Under the pieces are notes generated by a model. That model searched no databases and was not told the DNA's origin. It was given only the letters and a program-made list of their open reading frames with translations. Below are positions 9,627-21,834 of a stretch of DNA of 64,000 nucleotides, piece after piece (the first letter of the stretch is position 1; each line of letters begins with the position of its first letter). The position numbers and the translations under genes were made by a program. Source of the stretch: an uncultured Bacteroidales bacterium (GTDB lineage Bacteria; Bacteroidota; Bacteroidia; Bacteroidales; UBA932); contig CAMVMG010000006.1 in the NCBI GenBank assembly GCA_947168525.1, forward strand, positions 1 to 64,000, in the 5' to 3' direction.

Positions 9627-9680
9627 GTCTCTCATGAATAGGGCGGGGCTCTCACGAAAAGCCGATGTCTCCCCTATTCA
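9627..9680 (+). promoter_or_regulatory. candidate HTCS operator: phased direct repeats before susC1
   Basis: Three related elements start at 9629 (CTCTCATGAATA), 9649 (CTCTCACGAAAA) and 9669 (CTCCCCTATTCA), exactly 20 nt apart; the third is weaker. They sit just upstream of a one-mismatch -7 box (GAACTTTG, 9681-9688) for susC1. Confidence 0.5.
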
Positions 9681-9743
9681 AGAACTTTGCAGTCGGACGG
9701 AAGTTCCGCCCGGATAATGCCACATTTACTAACAAAACTTAAT

Positions 9744-12700
9744 ATGACACGATTCCTGAAGAATCCCATCTGGGGAAAGATGACAGCCCTCGCGGCCGCG
9801 CTCATCCTTTCCCTCCCGGTTGCGTTTGCGCAGAACCGGGTCACGGTTAAAGGTACCATCGTCGATGAGAACGGCGAACCCATGATTGGCGCCGCCGTCC
9901 TGGAAAAGAACACCACCAACGGTGTGATCACCGACATCGACGGAACCTATTCCATCCAGTGCGCCCCCGGAACGGTACTGCAGTACTCTTCCGTCGGCTA
10001 TCTCACCGAAGAGAAGACCGTCCCGCAGGGCGGCGCCACCTTCGACGTGCAGATGCAGTTGGACAACCTCATGATTGAAGAGACGGTGGTCATCGGCTAC
10101 GGCGTGCAGAAAAAGAGCAACGTCACCGGCGCCATCTCCTCCATCAAATCGGACGACCTGGCCAACGCGCCCATCACCAACGCCGCATCGGCCCTCCAGG
10201 GCAAGGTTTCCGGCGTGCAGATCGTGAACGCCTCCGGCCAACCCGGCGCCGCCCCCACCATCCGCGTGCGCGGTTATTCTTCCAATGGCAGCTCCGACCC
10301 GCTGTACATCGTGGACGGCCTCAAGGTGTCCGACATCTCCTACCTGGAGCCCTCCTCCATCCTGAGCATGGAAGTGCTCAAGGACGCCGCCTCCGCCGCC
10401 ATCTACGGCGCCGAGGCCGGTAACGGCGTGGTGCTCATCACCACCAAGTCCGGCGCCGCCGGCCAGACCCGCATCTCCTTTGACGGCCAGTGGACCATCT
10501 CCACGCTGGCCAAGAAAGTGGACCTGATGAACTCCCAGCAGTTCAACCAGTTCTACACCGAGGCCCTGGAAGAGTCCTTCACCATGCTCAAAGATAAGTA
10601 CTATGACGGCTCCGACACCGACTGGCAGGACCAGATGTACACCCGCGGCGTCATGCAGAAATACAACCTGGGCGTCCAGGGCGGCAATGAGCACGGCAAA
10701 TTCTTCGTTTCGCTCAACTACATGGATAACCAGGGCATGCTGGTGATGGACAAGGACTACTACAACCGCATCTCCGGGCAGATCAACGCCTCCTACAAGA
10801 TCCGTCCCTGGCTGGAAGTCTCCACGGCCAACACCATCACTTCCGTCAAGAGCCAGGGCGTGACCGAGAGCAACATCCAGTACGGCTTCATGAAGAGCAT
10901 CCTGCAGGCAGCCCCTACCACTCCCGTCAAGTACGCCTCCCTGTCCTCCGCACCGGAAGAGGTCCGCACCGCCGTGGCCAACGGCATGCCGCTCACTGTG
11001 GACAAAGACGGCAACTACTATGGTCTTTCCTGGTTCGGCGAGAACAACCCCATGCGCAGCATAGAGGCGATGGAAAAGAGCATCTCCGCCGGCAATTCCC
11101 AGCTGTTCGTGAACGGTATGACCAGCGCCAACCTCACTCCTTTCAAGAATTTCGTCTTCACCAGCCGCCTGGGATACACCCTCGGAAATGTCACCGCCAA
11201 GGAGTTCTCCCCCGCCCAATGGTACAACATCACCGCCGACCCTGCCACTCCGAACCAGTTCATGAGCATCGTCCAGGAACAGAATACCACCCTTTACTGG
11301 CAGTGGGAAAACTTCGCCAACTACACCCTGGAGACCAAGGCCGGCGACTTCTCCCTGATGGCCGGTATGAGCTATAGCGACTATAACCGGAACAACGTCC
11401 GTGCATCCAGCAACGAGCTTTCCAGCGACGCACCCAACTACCGATTCCTGAATTACTCCACCTCCGGGGCCGATGACAAAGTGTCCGGCTATACCGCCCA
11501 GCGCCGCCAGATCGCCTACTACGGCCGTCTGTCCTGGGACTACGGCAACCGTTACAACGCCCAGTTCAACTTCCGCGCCGACTCCTACGACGCCGCCTAC
11601 CTGGACCTGGACCACAACTGGGGCTTCTTCCCGTCGGCCTCCTTCGGCTGGACCTTCTCCAACGAAAACTTCATGAAGAACATCGTGGGCGACGTCTTCT
11701 CCTACGGTAAACTGCGTGCCAGCTACGGTATCAACGGTTCCATCTCCAACCTGGGCGGTTACATGTACCGCGCCACCCTTACCACCGGTCCCGGTCAGAA
11801 CTTCGCCGGCATGAACCTCCAGAACAACACCTATTATATGGACGGCGTCCTGTACCAGGGCACCCGCCCGTCCTCTGTGCTGGCCAATCCCCTGCTGCGC
11901 TGGGAGCGTCACCGCCAGGTAGACGTGGGCCTGGATCTGCGTTTCTTCAACGGCCGCCTGAACACCACGGTGGACTACTTCCACAAGACCACCGACGGCC
12001 TGCTGGTCCAGAGCATCGCTCCTCTTACAACCGGTGCCTCCACCGTATGGCAGAACGTAGGTATGGTCGTGAACTCCGGTGTGGAAGTTGAACTAGAGTG
12101 GAAGGACACCATCGGCAAGGACTTCAATTACAGCGTCAAGGGAAGCCTGGGTACCGTCAAGAACTACGTGAAAGAGTATAAGGGCGAAGGAACCCGCATC
12201 AACGGCACCTCCCTCCTCACCGGCCAGACCATGACCTTCTTTGAGGAAGGCTATCCGGTATGGTACCTGCTGGGGTACAAGTACAACGGCGTGGATCCCG
12301 CCACCGGCGAAGCCATCTACGAAGATGTGAACAAGGATGGCAACATCACCACAGATGACCGCGTGAACCTGGGCAGCGCCATCCCGGACTTTACCTACGG
12401 TATCACTGTGAACTTGAGCTGGAAGAACTTCGACTTCATGGCCTACGGAACCGGCGCCCAGGGCAACAAGCTCATGTATGCCATGCTGAATCCCGGCACT
12501 TCCGGAGTCAACCGTCCCACCGTTTTCTTCGACGGGCGCTGGACTCCTTCAAACACCAACGCCACCCAGCCTTCCGCCCTGTTCCAGGTGAACGACAGCC
12601 GCTACTACGGCTCCTCGGCCATGGTGTTCGACGCTTCCTACTTCAAGATCAAGCAGATCCAGCTGGGCTATACCTTGCCGGAGAAACTTCTGAAGAAAGC

Positions 12701-12893
12701 ATCCATCCAGACCGCCCGCATGTTCGTGTCGCTGGACAACTTCTTCACCTTCACCAAGTACATCGGCTCCGATCCTGAACTCAACGCCAGCGGTTCCACT
12801 TACGGCAGCTACGGCGCCAGCGCCATGGCCCTGGACTTCGGTGGCTATCCGCTCTCCAAATCCGTCTCCTTCGGTGTAAACGTCGCTTTCTAA
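9744..12893 (+). CDS. SusC-like TonB-dependent outer-membrane transporter (PUL1)
   Basis: A 1049-residue oligosaccharide importer. After a signal peptide ending VAFA, residues about 28-105 form the carboxypeptidase-D-regulatory-like domain (VKGTIVDENGEPMIGAAVLEK). The TonB-box/linker EETVVIGYGVQKKSNVTGAIS follows, then the plug (SALQGKVSGVQIVNASGQPG, TIRVRGYSS, DPLYIVDG) and the 22-strand barrel ending SVSFGVNVAF with a C-terminal phenylalanine. The start at 9744 gives a normal signal peptide; the upstream in-frame codons would overlap the promoter. susD1 follows after 21 nt. Works with SusD1 to capture and import a glycan, probably rhamnose-containing given the GH106 next door. Confidence 0.95.
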   Translation: MTRFLKNPIWGKMTALAAALILSLPVAFAQNRVTVKGTIVDENGEPMIGAAVLEKNTTNGVITDIDGTYSIQCAPGTVLQYSSVGYLTEEKTVPQGGATFDVQMQLDNLMIEETVVIGYGVQKKSNVTGAISSIKSDDLANAPITNAASALQGKVSGVQIVNASGQPGAAPTIRVRGYSSNGSSDPLYIVDGLKVSDISYLEPSSILSMEVLKDAASAAIYGAEAGNGVVLITTKSGAAGQTRISFDGQWTISTLAKKVDLMNSQQFNQFYTEALEESFTMLKDKYYDGSDTDWQDQMYTRGVMQKYNLGVQGGNEHGKFFVSLNYMDNQGMLVMDKDYYNRISGQINASYKIRPWLEVSTANTITSVKSQGVTESNIQYGFMKSILQAAPTTPVKYASLSSAPEEVRTAVANGMPLTVDKDGNYYGLSWFGENNPMRSIEAMEKSISAGNSQLFVNGMTSANLTPFKNFVFTSRLGYTLGNVTAKEFSPAQWYNITADPATPNQFMSIVQEQNTTLYWQWENFANYTLETKAGDFSLMAGMSYSDYNRNNVRASSNELSSDAPNYRFLNYSTSGADDKVSGYTAQRRQIAYYGRLSWDYGNRYNAQFNFRADSYDAAYLDLDHNWGFFPSASFGWTFSNENFMKNIVGDVFSYGKLRASYGINGSISNLGGYMYRATLTTGPGQNFAGMNLQNNTYYMDGVLYQGTRPSSVLANPLLRWERHRQVDVGLDLRFFNGRLNTTVDYFHKTTDGLLVQSIAPLTTGASTVWQNVGMVVNSGVEVELEWKDTIGKDFNYSVKGSLGTVKNYVKEYKGEGTRINGTSLLTGQTMTFFEEGYPVWYLLGYKYNGVDPATGEAIYEDVNKDGNITTDDRVNLGSAIPDFTYGITVNLSWKNFDFMAYGTGAQGNKLMYAMLNPGTSGVNRPTVFFDGRWTPSNTNATQPSALFQVNDSRYYGSSAMVFDASYFKIKQIQLGYTLPEKLLKKASIQTARMFVSLDNFFTFTKYIGSDPELNASGSTYGSYGASAMALDFGGYPLSKSVSFGVNVAF

Positions 12894-12914
12894 CCATCTG
12901 AAGTACATTAAGAC

Positions 12915-14507
12915 ATGAAACGCATATTCAAATATACACTTGGCCTTATCGCCGCAGCCGCCGTCGCTGCCTCCTGCAGCACCAAGTCCCTGGACATTCC
13001 CCAGCAGGGCGTAGACGGTATCGACCTTTACCAGACGGGGGACGACACCCAGCTGTATCAGTTCCTGGCGGCCGTCTATTCCAGTCTCCACGGTGACTAC
13101 ACCGCCTCCAGCGCTTCTTTCGGCGGAAGCGGAGCCACCTGCCACCTGCTCTTCGGCACAACGCTTTCCAGCATGGCCGACGAAGACGTGAACGGATTCA
13201 ACTATACCGAGGCCGCCGACGGCAATACCTACAGCGCCATCTGGTCTTACTTCTACAAGCTCGCCTACTGGTGCGGTATGATCGTGGAGAATGTTCCCGA
13301 GAACACCGTGGCTTCCCCTGCCGTCCGTGACCGGATCGTGGCCGAAGCCCGCGCCATCCGTGCCTATGCCATGATGAACCTGGTCCAGCTCTACGGCAAC
13401 CCGCCGCTGGCCGACCATCTCCTGGACGGCACCGAGGTGAACACTCCCGCCGCCGAGTCCTGGGCTTTCATCGAGAAGGAACTCACGGAAGCTGCGGCAG
13501 GGCTGCCTTCCAAGAGCGGCCTGGGCGGACAGAGCAGCATCGGCGGACGCCTCACCAAGGAAGCCTGCTTCGCCATCCTGGGCAAGGCCCAGCTCTGGCA
13601 GGGCAAGTATGCCGAAGCCGCCAACACCCTTTACAACAACGTGATTTCCACCGGCAAGTACGCCCTGGAGGCCGATCCCGACCAGCTGAACCTCTCCAAC
13701 TCCGACTTCTGCGACGAGAACATCTGGGAGTTCGACTTCTCCAACGATCCTGCCTACCAGGATTCCCAGGAAGGGTCCTTCGACGCCTTCGCGGTAGCCT
13801 GGCCGGCCACCATGAACGGTGTCAACTATCCGATGTTCTTCATGCACTACAACATCGGCTCCAATACCCCCAAGGAACTCTACGATTTCATAAAGGAGCA
13901 CGACGGCACCGATTCACCCCGCTTCAAGGCCTGGGTGTGTTCCTACGAAGAAGTGGCGGCAGAAGCCATGGCCTTCACCTTCCCGGTTGCCAACAACCAG
14001 GGCTACTTCAAAAAGAAACTGCAGCCCAGGGCCCAGGACATCGTGGGCAGCAACTTCATGCTTAAATTCAGCACCAAGAACCAGGTGTACATGCGTTACG
14101 CCGAGGTCCTGCTGAACTTTGCCGAGGCAGCCTGCCAGAGCGGCACCCGCGCCGCCGAAGGCCTCGCCGCCCTGAACCTGGTGCGCTCCCGCGCCGGACT
14201 GGACGCCGCCCCCGCACTGGACATGAACAACCCAGCATACGGCATCAAGGCCGAGCGTCGGATCGAGCTCTACGGTGAGAACGGCATCCGCTTCATCGAC
14301 CTGGTGCGCTGGGGTGACGCCCCCACTGTCCTGGCCAAGACGGGAACCACCTCCTACACCTTCCAGGGTGCGGAGAACGGGATCTACACCGTCACTTCCG
14401 CCGCTACCGGCGGAAAGGGTTTCCAAGCCGGAAAGAACGAGCTGTTCCCTATCCCGGACAGCGACCGCAACAACAATCCTGACCTGGTTCAGAATATTGG
14501 TTGGTAA
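12915..14507 (+). CDS. SusD/RagB-family glycan-binding lipoprotein (PUL1)
   Basis: A 530-residue surface lipoprotein (lipobox cysteine at residue 21, AAASC) that forms the lid of the SusC1 transporter. It shows the SusD pattern: N-terminal TPR-like helices (VRDRIVAEARAIRAYAMMNLVQLYGNPPL), the characteristic ITKxAC-like segment LTKEACFAILGKAQLWQGKYAEAA, and the C-terminal RYAEVLLNFAEAA and AERRIELYGENGIRFIDLVRWGD blocks with a DNNPDLVQNIGW end. The pair susC1/susD1 is separated from the downstream GH106 by a hairpin and a possible internal promoter. Confidence 0.95.
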   Translation: MKRIFKYTLGLIAAAAVAASCSTKSLDIPQQGVDGIDLYQTGDDTQLYQFLAAVYSSLHGDYTASSASFGGSGATCHLLFGTTLSSMADEDVNGFNYTEAADGNTYSAIWSYFYKLAYWCGMIVENVPENTVASPAVRDRIVAEARAIRAYAMMNLVQLYGNPPLADHLLDGTEVNTPAAESWAFIEKELTEAAAGLPSKSGLGGQSSIGGRLTKEACFAILGKAQLWQGKYAEAANTLYNNVISTGKYALEADPDQLNLSNSDFCDENIWEFDFSNDPAYQDSQEGSFDAFAVAWPATMNGVNYPMFFMHYNIGSNTPKELYDFIKEHDGTDSPRFKAWVCSYEEVAAEAMAFTFPVANNQGYFKKKLQPRAQDIVGSNFMLKFSTKNQVYMRYAEVLLNFAEAACQSGTRAAEGLAALNLVRSRAGLDAAPALDMNNPAYGIKAERRIELYGENGIRFIDLVRWGDAPTVLAKTGTTSYTFQGAENGIYTVTSAATGGKGFQAGKNELFPIPDSDRNNNPDLVQNIGW

Positions 14508-14515
14508 AAAATATG

Positions 14516-14523
14516 TATATTTG
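14516..14523 (+). promoter_or_regulatory. possible internal promoter before GH106
   Basis: TATATTTG is a perfect TAnnTTTG, nine bases after the susD1 stop. The -33 position is only partly matched (TTGG, with short spacing). Confidence 0.4.
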
Positions 14524-14525
14524 TC

Positions 14526-14549
14526 AAGGCGGGCCTGACAGCCCGCCTT
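14526..14549 (+). terminator. hairpin between susD1 and GH106
   Basis: Perfect 9-bp inverted repeat AAGGCGGGC / GCCCGCCTT around loop CTGACA. There is no T-tract, so it is more likely an mRNA-processing or attenuation hairpin than a strong terminator. Confidence 0.6.
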
Positions 14550-14569
14550 GTGCGCAAACCACAAACAGC

Positions 14570-17821
<3,252 letters not shown>

Positions 17822-17827
17822 CTGACT

Positions 17828-19939
17828 ATGAAAAGACTTCTCGTAATCCTTTCCATCGTCCTCCTCGCCCTTCCCTGCCATGCCGCCAGGAAGAGCCTGA
17901 AAGGACAGCACAAAGCTTTTGTGAGTGCCGACACAGCCTTCACCGGTGCCTTTGTCGATGAAGACCGCGTGATTGACTCCCCCGTCCGATGCCGGCTCGT
18001 CCACGGCGGTTTTGCCGACGGGACGCGGTTCTGCGCCTATTTTCCCCTGAAGAAAGAAGATTTCCAGGGGCGGTTCTTCCAGTACATCACCCCCAGCCCG
18101 GAAGATGAGCGGGCGGCCTCGGGATTCGGCTTTCAAATTAATCCCATCGTGTTCAGCATCAACCACGGAGCCTATTTCCTGGAGAGCAACCAGGGCGGCG
18201 TGTTCGACCCTTCCGATGAGTCCACCCGCAGGGAAGCCACCATCGGCGCTTACCGGGCCAGTGCCGCCTGTGCGGAATTCTCCCGCTATCTGGCGCAACT
18301 CCTCTATGACTGTGAGCGCCCCCGCGGCTACTGCTACGGTGGCAGCGGTGGCGCTTTCCGCACAGCTGGCGGAGCGGAGGCCACCAACGTCTGGGACGGA
18401 GCCGTACCCTTCGTGATGGGTTCCCCGCAGGCCATGCCAAACGTGTTCACCATCCGGATGCGGGCGCTCCGCGTGCTGGGAGACAAACTGGACGGCGTGG
18501 CCGATGCCATGCGCCCCGGCGGCAGCGGCAATCCCTACGAAGGCCTCACCGCCGAGCAGCGGGAAGTGCTCTCTGATGCCACCAGGATGGGCTTCCCCAT
18601 CAAGGCATGGGGCCCCTGGAGACAACTGGACCCGCACGGCTACCGGCTGCTGCACGGGGCTGTAGTACGGATGGACCCCACCTATTTCCGCCACGATTTC
18701 TGGGAGACGCCCGGCTATGCCGGAGCAGAGCCCTCCCCTTCCCTGATTAGGGGCCGCATCCAGCTTCGCACCCGCATCAGGAAAGTAATCTCCACCCTGG
18801 AAGCCGCCGAGCTTGGCCTGGTACCCATGCCGGCCGAGGCTGATAAAGGTACCGCCGACAGAGCCTGGGCCTATGCCGGAGCCTCCGAGCGCATGAACCG
18901 CCCGGCCGCCGTGGAGCTGGAAGAGGCGCCAGCTTCTATCGGCATGGGCGCCGACCTGGTGAAGGTGGACGGTCCCAACGCCGGGCACCGCTACCAGCTG
19001 GTCAAGGCGCAGGACAGCCGCTATGTCACCTTTGAATCGGTCAATTCCAAGGAAGACCTGGCCCTCCTGAAAGAGGGGGACGAAGTGGTGGTGGACAACT
19101 CCGACTTCCTGGCGGTGGAAACGTATTATCGGCACCAGGTGCCCTCGCCCGACTTCTATGTCTGGGACTACCTCAAAGGCGTGAACGGGCAGCCCATCTA
19201 CCCGCAGCGGCCCATCCTGGTGGGCCCCATTCTGAGCCAGCTGGCCACCGGCATCCCCTACGACGGGAACATCCAGTGCAAGGTGATCGTCTGCTGCTCG
19301 GTCTGGGATCGCGAAGCCTTCCCCTGGCAGGGCGACTGGTACCGTAAGCGCGTCGAAGCCCATCTGGGCGCTACGGCGGCCGACAATTTCCGCCTCTGGT
19401 ACACCGACCGCGCCACCCATGCCGATGCCGGTGACGACCCCCGGGAAACCGTTCCCTACATGACCACCGTCTATCAGGCCCTGCTGGACCTGGACGACTG
19501 GGTGGCCAAAGGAATCGTTCCTCCGGCCAACAGCGACTATTCCATTGAAGACGGTCAGGTGCTCCTGTCCGCTGACGGAGTGAACCGCGGCGGCATCCAG
19601 CCGGCCGTGACAGCTTCCGTGAACGGCGGCGACCGGGCCGATGCTGGCATCGGCGAGGAAATCTCCGTTCGCTTCGAAGTGGAGATTCCCCGCGGCATCG
19701 GCTCCCTGGCCCTCATAGAATGGAGCCCGCTGGGCGACGGACAGTATAAGGCCGTGCAGCCGGAAGACCTGCAGGTGAGCGCCGACGGCCTCCACGCCAG
19801 CTTCACGCAGAAGGTCTCCTATGACAAGGCCGGCACCTACTTCCCCACCGCCCGCGTTTATTCCGAACGCCACGGCGACGCCTCCTCTGTCCATACCCTC
19901 ATTCCCAACCTGGCCATGGTCCGGATCGTCACGGAATAA
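17828..19939 (+). CDS. secreted alpha/beta-hydrolase-like protein of unknown substrate
   Basis: A 703-residue exported protein (signal peptide to about residue 19, LPCHA) six bases after the GH106 stop, so translationally linked to it. I do not recognise a characterised family. A nucleophile-elbow-like GYCYGGSGGAFRTAGG places a candidate catalytic Ser at residue 173, and DRATHADAGDD near residue 538 could supply the His/Asp. The last ~110 residues (from about DGQVLLSADGVNRGG) look like an all-beta accessory domain. The spacing and export suggest an esterase or lyase acting on the same glycan as the GH106. The fold assignment is inference; no key residue is confirmed. Confidence 0.6.
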   Translation: MKRLLVILSIVLLALPCHAARKSLKGQHKAFVSADTAFTGAFVDEDRVIDSPVRCRLVHGGFADGTRFCAYFPLKKEDFQGRFFQYITPSPEDERAASGFGFQINPIVFSINHGAYFLESNQGGVFDPSDESTRREATIGAYRASAACAEFSRYLAQLLYDCERPRGYCYGGSGGAFRTAGGAEATNVWDGAVPFVMGSPQAMPNVFTIRMRALRVLGDKLDGVADAMRPGGSGNPYEGLTAEQREVLSDATRMGFPIKAWGPWRQLDPHGYRLLHGAVVRMDPTYFRHDFWETPGYAGAEPSPSLIRGRIQLRTRIRKVISTLEAAELGLVPMPAEADKGTADRAWAYAGASERMNRPAAVELEEAPASIGMGADLVKVDGPNAGHRYQLVKAQDSRYVTFESVNSKEDLALLKEGDEVVVDNSDFLAVETYYRHQVPSPDFYVWDYLKGVNGQPIYPQRPILVGPILSQLATGIPYDGNIQCKVIVCCSVWDREAFPWQGDWYRKRVEAHLGATAADNFRLWYTDRATHADAGDDPRETVPYMTTVYQALLDLDDWVAKGIVPPANSDYSIEDGQVLLSADGVNRGGIQPAVTASVNGGDRADAGIGEEISVRFEVEIPRGIGSLALIEWSPLGDGQYKAVQPEDLQVSADGLHASFTQKVSYDKAGTYFPTARVYSERHGDASSVHTLIPNLAMVRIVTE

Positions 19940-19978
19940 AATCTTGCATTAAATGGAGCGCAATTGCGATTTATTGCT

Positions 19979-19986
19979 TATTTTTG
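19979..19986 (+). promoter_or_regulatory. -7 box before the SASA esterase
   Basis: TATTTTTG, 22 nt upstream of the ATG at 20009. Suggests this gene can be expressed apart from the preceding operon. Confidence 0.5.
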
Positions 19987-20008
19987 ATGTGATTTAATAA
20001 ACAGTACT

Positions 20009-21763
20009 ATGAAAAGAATCCTTGCTGCTCTTGCACTGATTGCCTGCACCACACTGCAGGCGCAGATCAAGCTCCCGCCCCAGGTGGGAGACTACATGGT
20101 TCTCCAGCAAAAGACCCGGGCCAACCTCTGGGGCTGGGCCGATGCCGGTAAAACCGTTACCGTAACCACTTCCTGGAACCAGCAGAAATACACGGCCAAG
20201 GCCGGGGCCGACGGCGCCTGGAAAGTGGCCGTTGCAACCCCGGAAGGCAGTTTTCAGGAACACACTGTCAGTATCACAAGCGGCAAGGAGACCGTGACGC
20301 TGCAGCATGTGCTGATTGGCGAGGTCTGGCTGGGAAGCGGACAAAGCAACATGGAGATGCCCGTGAAAGGCTTCGACAACTGCCCGGTAGAAGGGTCCCA
20401 GCAGGAGATCGCCCTGGCAAAGCGCTACAAAGGGCGCATCCGCTTTGCGATGCTCCCCAAAAACGAAGCCTACGAGCCCCTGGCCGTCTCCGAAGGCTCC
20501 TGGAAAGAGAGCCTGCCGGAGAACGTGCCGGACTTCGGCGCCGCCGCCTGGTTCTTCGCCAAGAACCTGACGGAAGTGCTGGAAGTGCCCGTAGGCGTGA
20601 TTGACAATGCCTGGGGCGGGTCCAAGATCGAGGGCTGGCTCCCCCGCGAGATCGTGGCCGGGTATCCCGGCTTCGACCCGTCCCCGGAAGCCTGCAAGAA
20701 GATTTTCATGGCCATGAGCCGGCCCACCATCATGTACTACGGCCAGTGGGCGCCCATCAGCAACTACACGTTCAAAGGCGTCCTCTGGTACCAGGGAGAA
20801 AGCAACGGCAACCCGGACGGGGTCAATTATTCAGACCGGATGAAAACCCTCATCGGCCTGTGGCGGAAAGAGAGCGGGAATCCGGAACTCCCTGTCTATC
20901 AGGTAGAACTCGCACCTTTTGCGCAGAACGACCAGCTGGACGGGTTCGAATTCCCCATCGTGCGGGAGCAGCAGCACAAAGCCGCCCGCGAAACAGACAA
21001 CTGCTGGGTCGTGAGCACGGCAGACCTGGTGTACCCGTACGAGGCCTGGCAGGTGCATCCCGCCCAGAAAAGGCAGGTGGGCGAACGGCTCAGCTACCTG
21101 GCCCTGCACCACACCTACGGCATCCAGACCTTCCCCGGCGTAGCCCCCACTTACGCCGGCATGGAGGTGGAGGGCGACAAAGTGATCGTGAATTTCGCCC
21201 ATGTGCGGGAAGCCGGCGGCTTCAACCGCCTGGAAGGCATCGAAGGCTTTGAAGTCTGTGGCCCGGATCTGGTCTTCCACAAGGCCCAGGTCCTGTCCAC
21301 CAACTATTACATGCCCAAGATCGTGGTCACTTCCCCCGAAGTCCCGGAGCCGGTGGCCGTGCGTTACTGTTTCCGGAACTGGCTGCCCGGCAACCTGGGC
21401 GGCGCCAACGGCCTGGCCGTGGCCCCGTTCCGCAGCGACCGCATCCTGGAAGGGGAAGTTCCGGTGAACCCGGCCACCCTTCCCGACGGGGATTTTGAAG
21501 GCGTCTGGAAAGGATCGGCCAGAAACCCCGAATTGGGTACCGAACCGCTTACCGCCACCCTGGACATTGTCCATACGGCGGAAGGCTGGACCTGCGCCGT
21601 CAACGGGGATAAGCCCCAGAAAGTCAGCGTCAGAGGCGACAAACTGAGCATTCCCTCGTTTAAGATTGGAGGAGCCGTCCTCCCCGTCACCATGGTCATC
21701 CGCCCGGAAGGGAGTGTCTGGCTGGAACTGAGCGGCTACTCCCTGATGGAAGTAAAACGCTAA
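20009..21763 (+). CDS. sialate-O-acetylesterase-type (SASA/SGNH) carbohydrate esterase
   Basis: A 584-residue secreted esterase with a signal peptide ending TLQA. The catalytic serine is Ser113 in WLGSGQSNMEMPV, the signature of the 9-O-acetylesterase/SASA family. Later blocks GVIDNAWGGSKIEGWLP, VLWYQGESNGN and the AWQVHPAQKRQVGERL region with the expected His complete the SGNH-type layout. The family removes O-acetyl groups from sugars; in PULs of this kind the substrate is often an acetylated pectin or hemicellulose unit rather than sialic acid, and no sialidase is present here. The N-terminal ~100 residues form a beta-sandwich. A good terminator follows. Confidence 0.82.
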   Translation: MKRILAALALIACTTLQAQIKLPPQVGDYMVLQQKTRANLWGWADAGKTVTVTTSWNQQKYTAKAGADGAWKVAVATPEGSFQEHTVSITSGKETVTLQHVLIGEVWLGSGQSNMEMPVKGFDNCPVEGSQQEIALAKRYKGRIRFAMLPKNEAYEPLAVSEGSWKESLPENVPDFGAAAWFFAKNLTEVLEVPVGVIDNAWGGSKIEGWLPREIVAGYPGFDPSPEACKKIFMAMSRPTIMYYGQWAPISNYTFKGVLWYQGESNGNPDGVNYSDRMKTLIGLWRKESGNPELPVYQVELAPFAQNDQLDGFEFPIVREQQHKAARETDNCWVVSTADLVYPYEAWQVHPAQKRQVGERLSYLALHHTYGIQTFPGVAPTYAGMEVEGDKVIVNFAHVREAGGFNRLEGIEGFEVCGPDLVFHKAQVLSTNYYMPKIVVTSPEVPEPVAVRYCFRNWLPGNLGGANGLAVAPFRSDRILEGEVPVNPATLPDGDFEGVWKGSARNPELGTEPLTATLDIVHTAEGWTCAVNGDKPQKVSVRGDKLSIPSFKIGGAVLPVTMVIRPEGSVWLELSGYSLMEVKR

Positions 21764-21776
21764 CCCGTCGCCCATA

Positions 21777-21824
21777 AAAAAACACCGGCCTTGTTCGAAT
21801 AGTTCGAAAAGACCGGTGTTTTGT
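21777..21824. terminator. bidirectional terminator
   Basis: AAAACACCGG... pairs with ...CCGGTGTTTT around a second inner stem (TTCGAA/TTCGAA). A's on the left and T's on the right let it serve both the SASA esterase (plus) and the converging DUF1593 gene (minus). Confidence 0.8.
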
Positions 21825-21834
21825 ATTATCTGCG

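Noticed and set aside
20009..21763. Sialic acid utilisation locus
   Set aside because: The SASA esterase alone suggested it, but no sialidase, neuraminate lyase or NanT-type transporter is present in the window.
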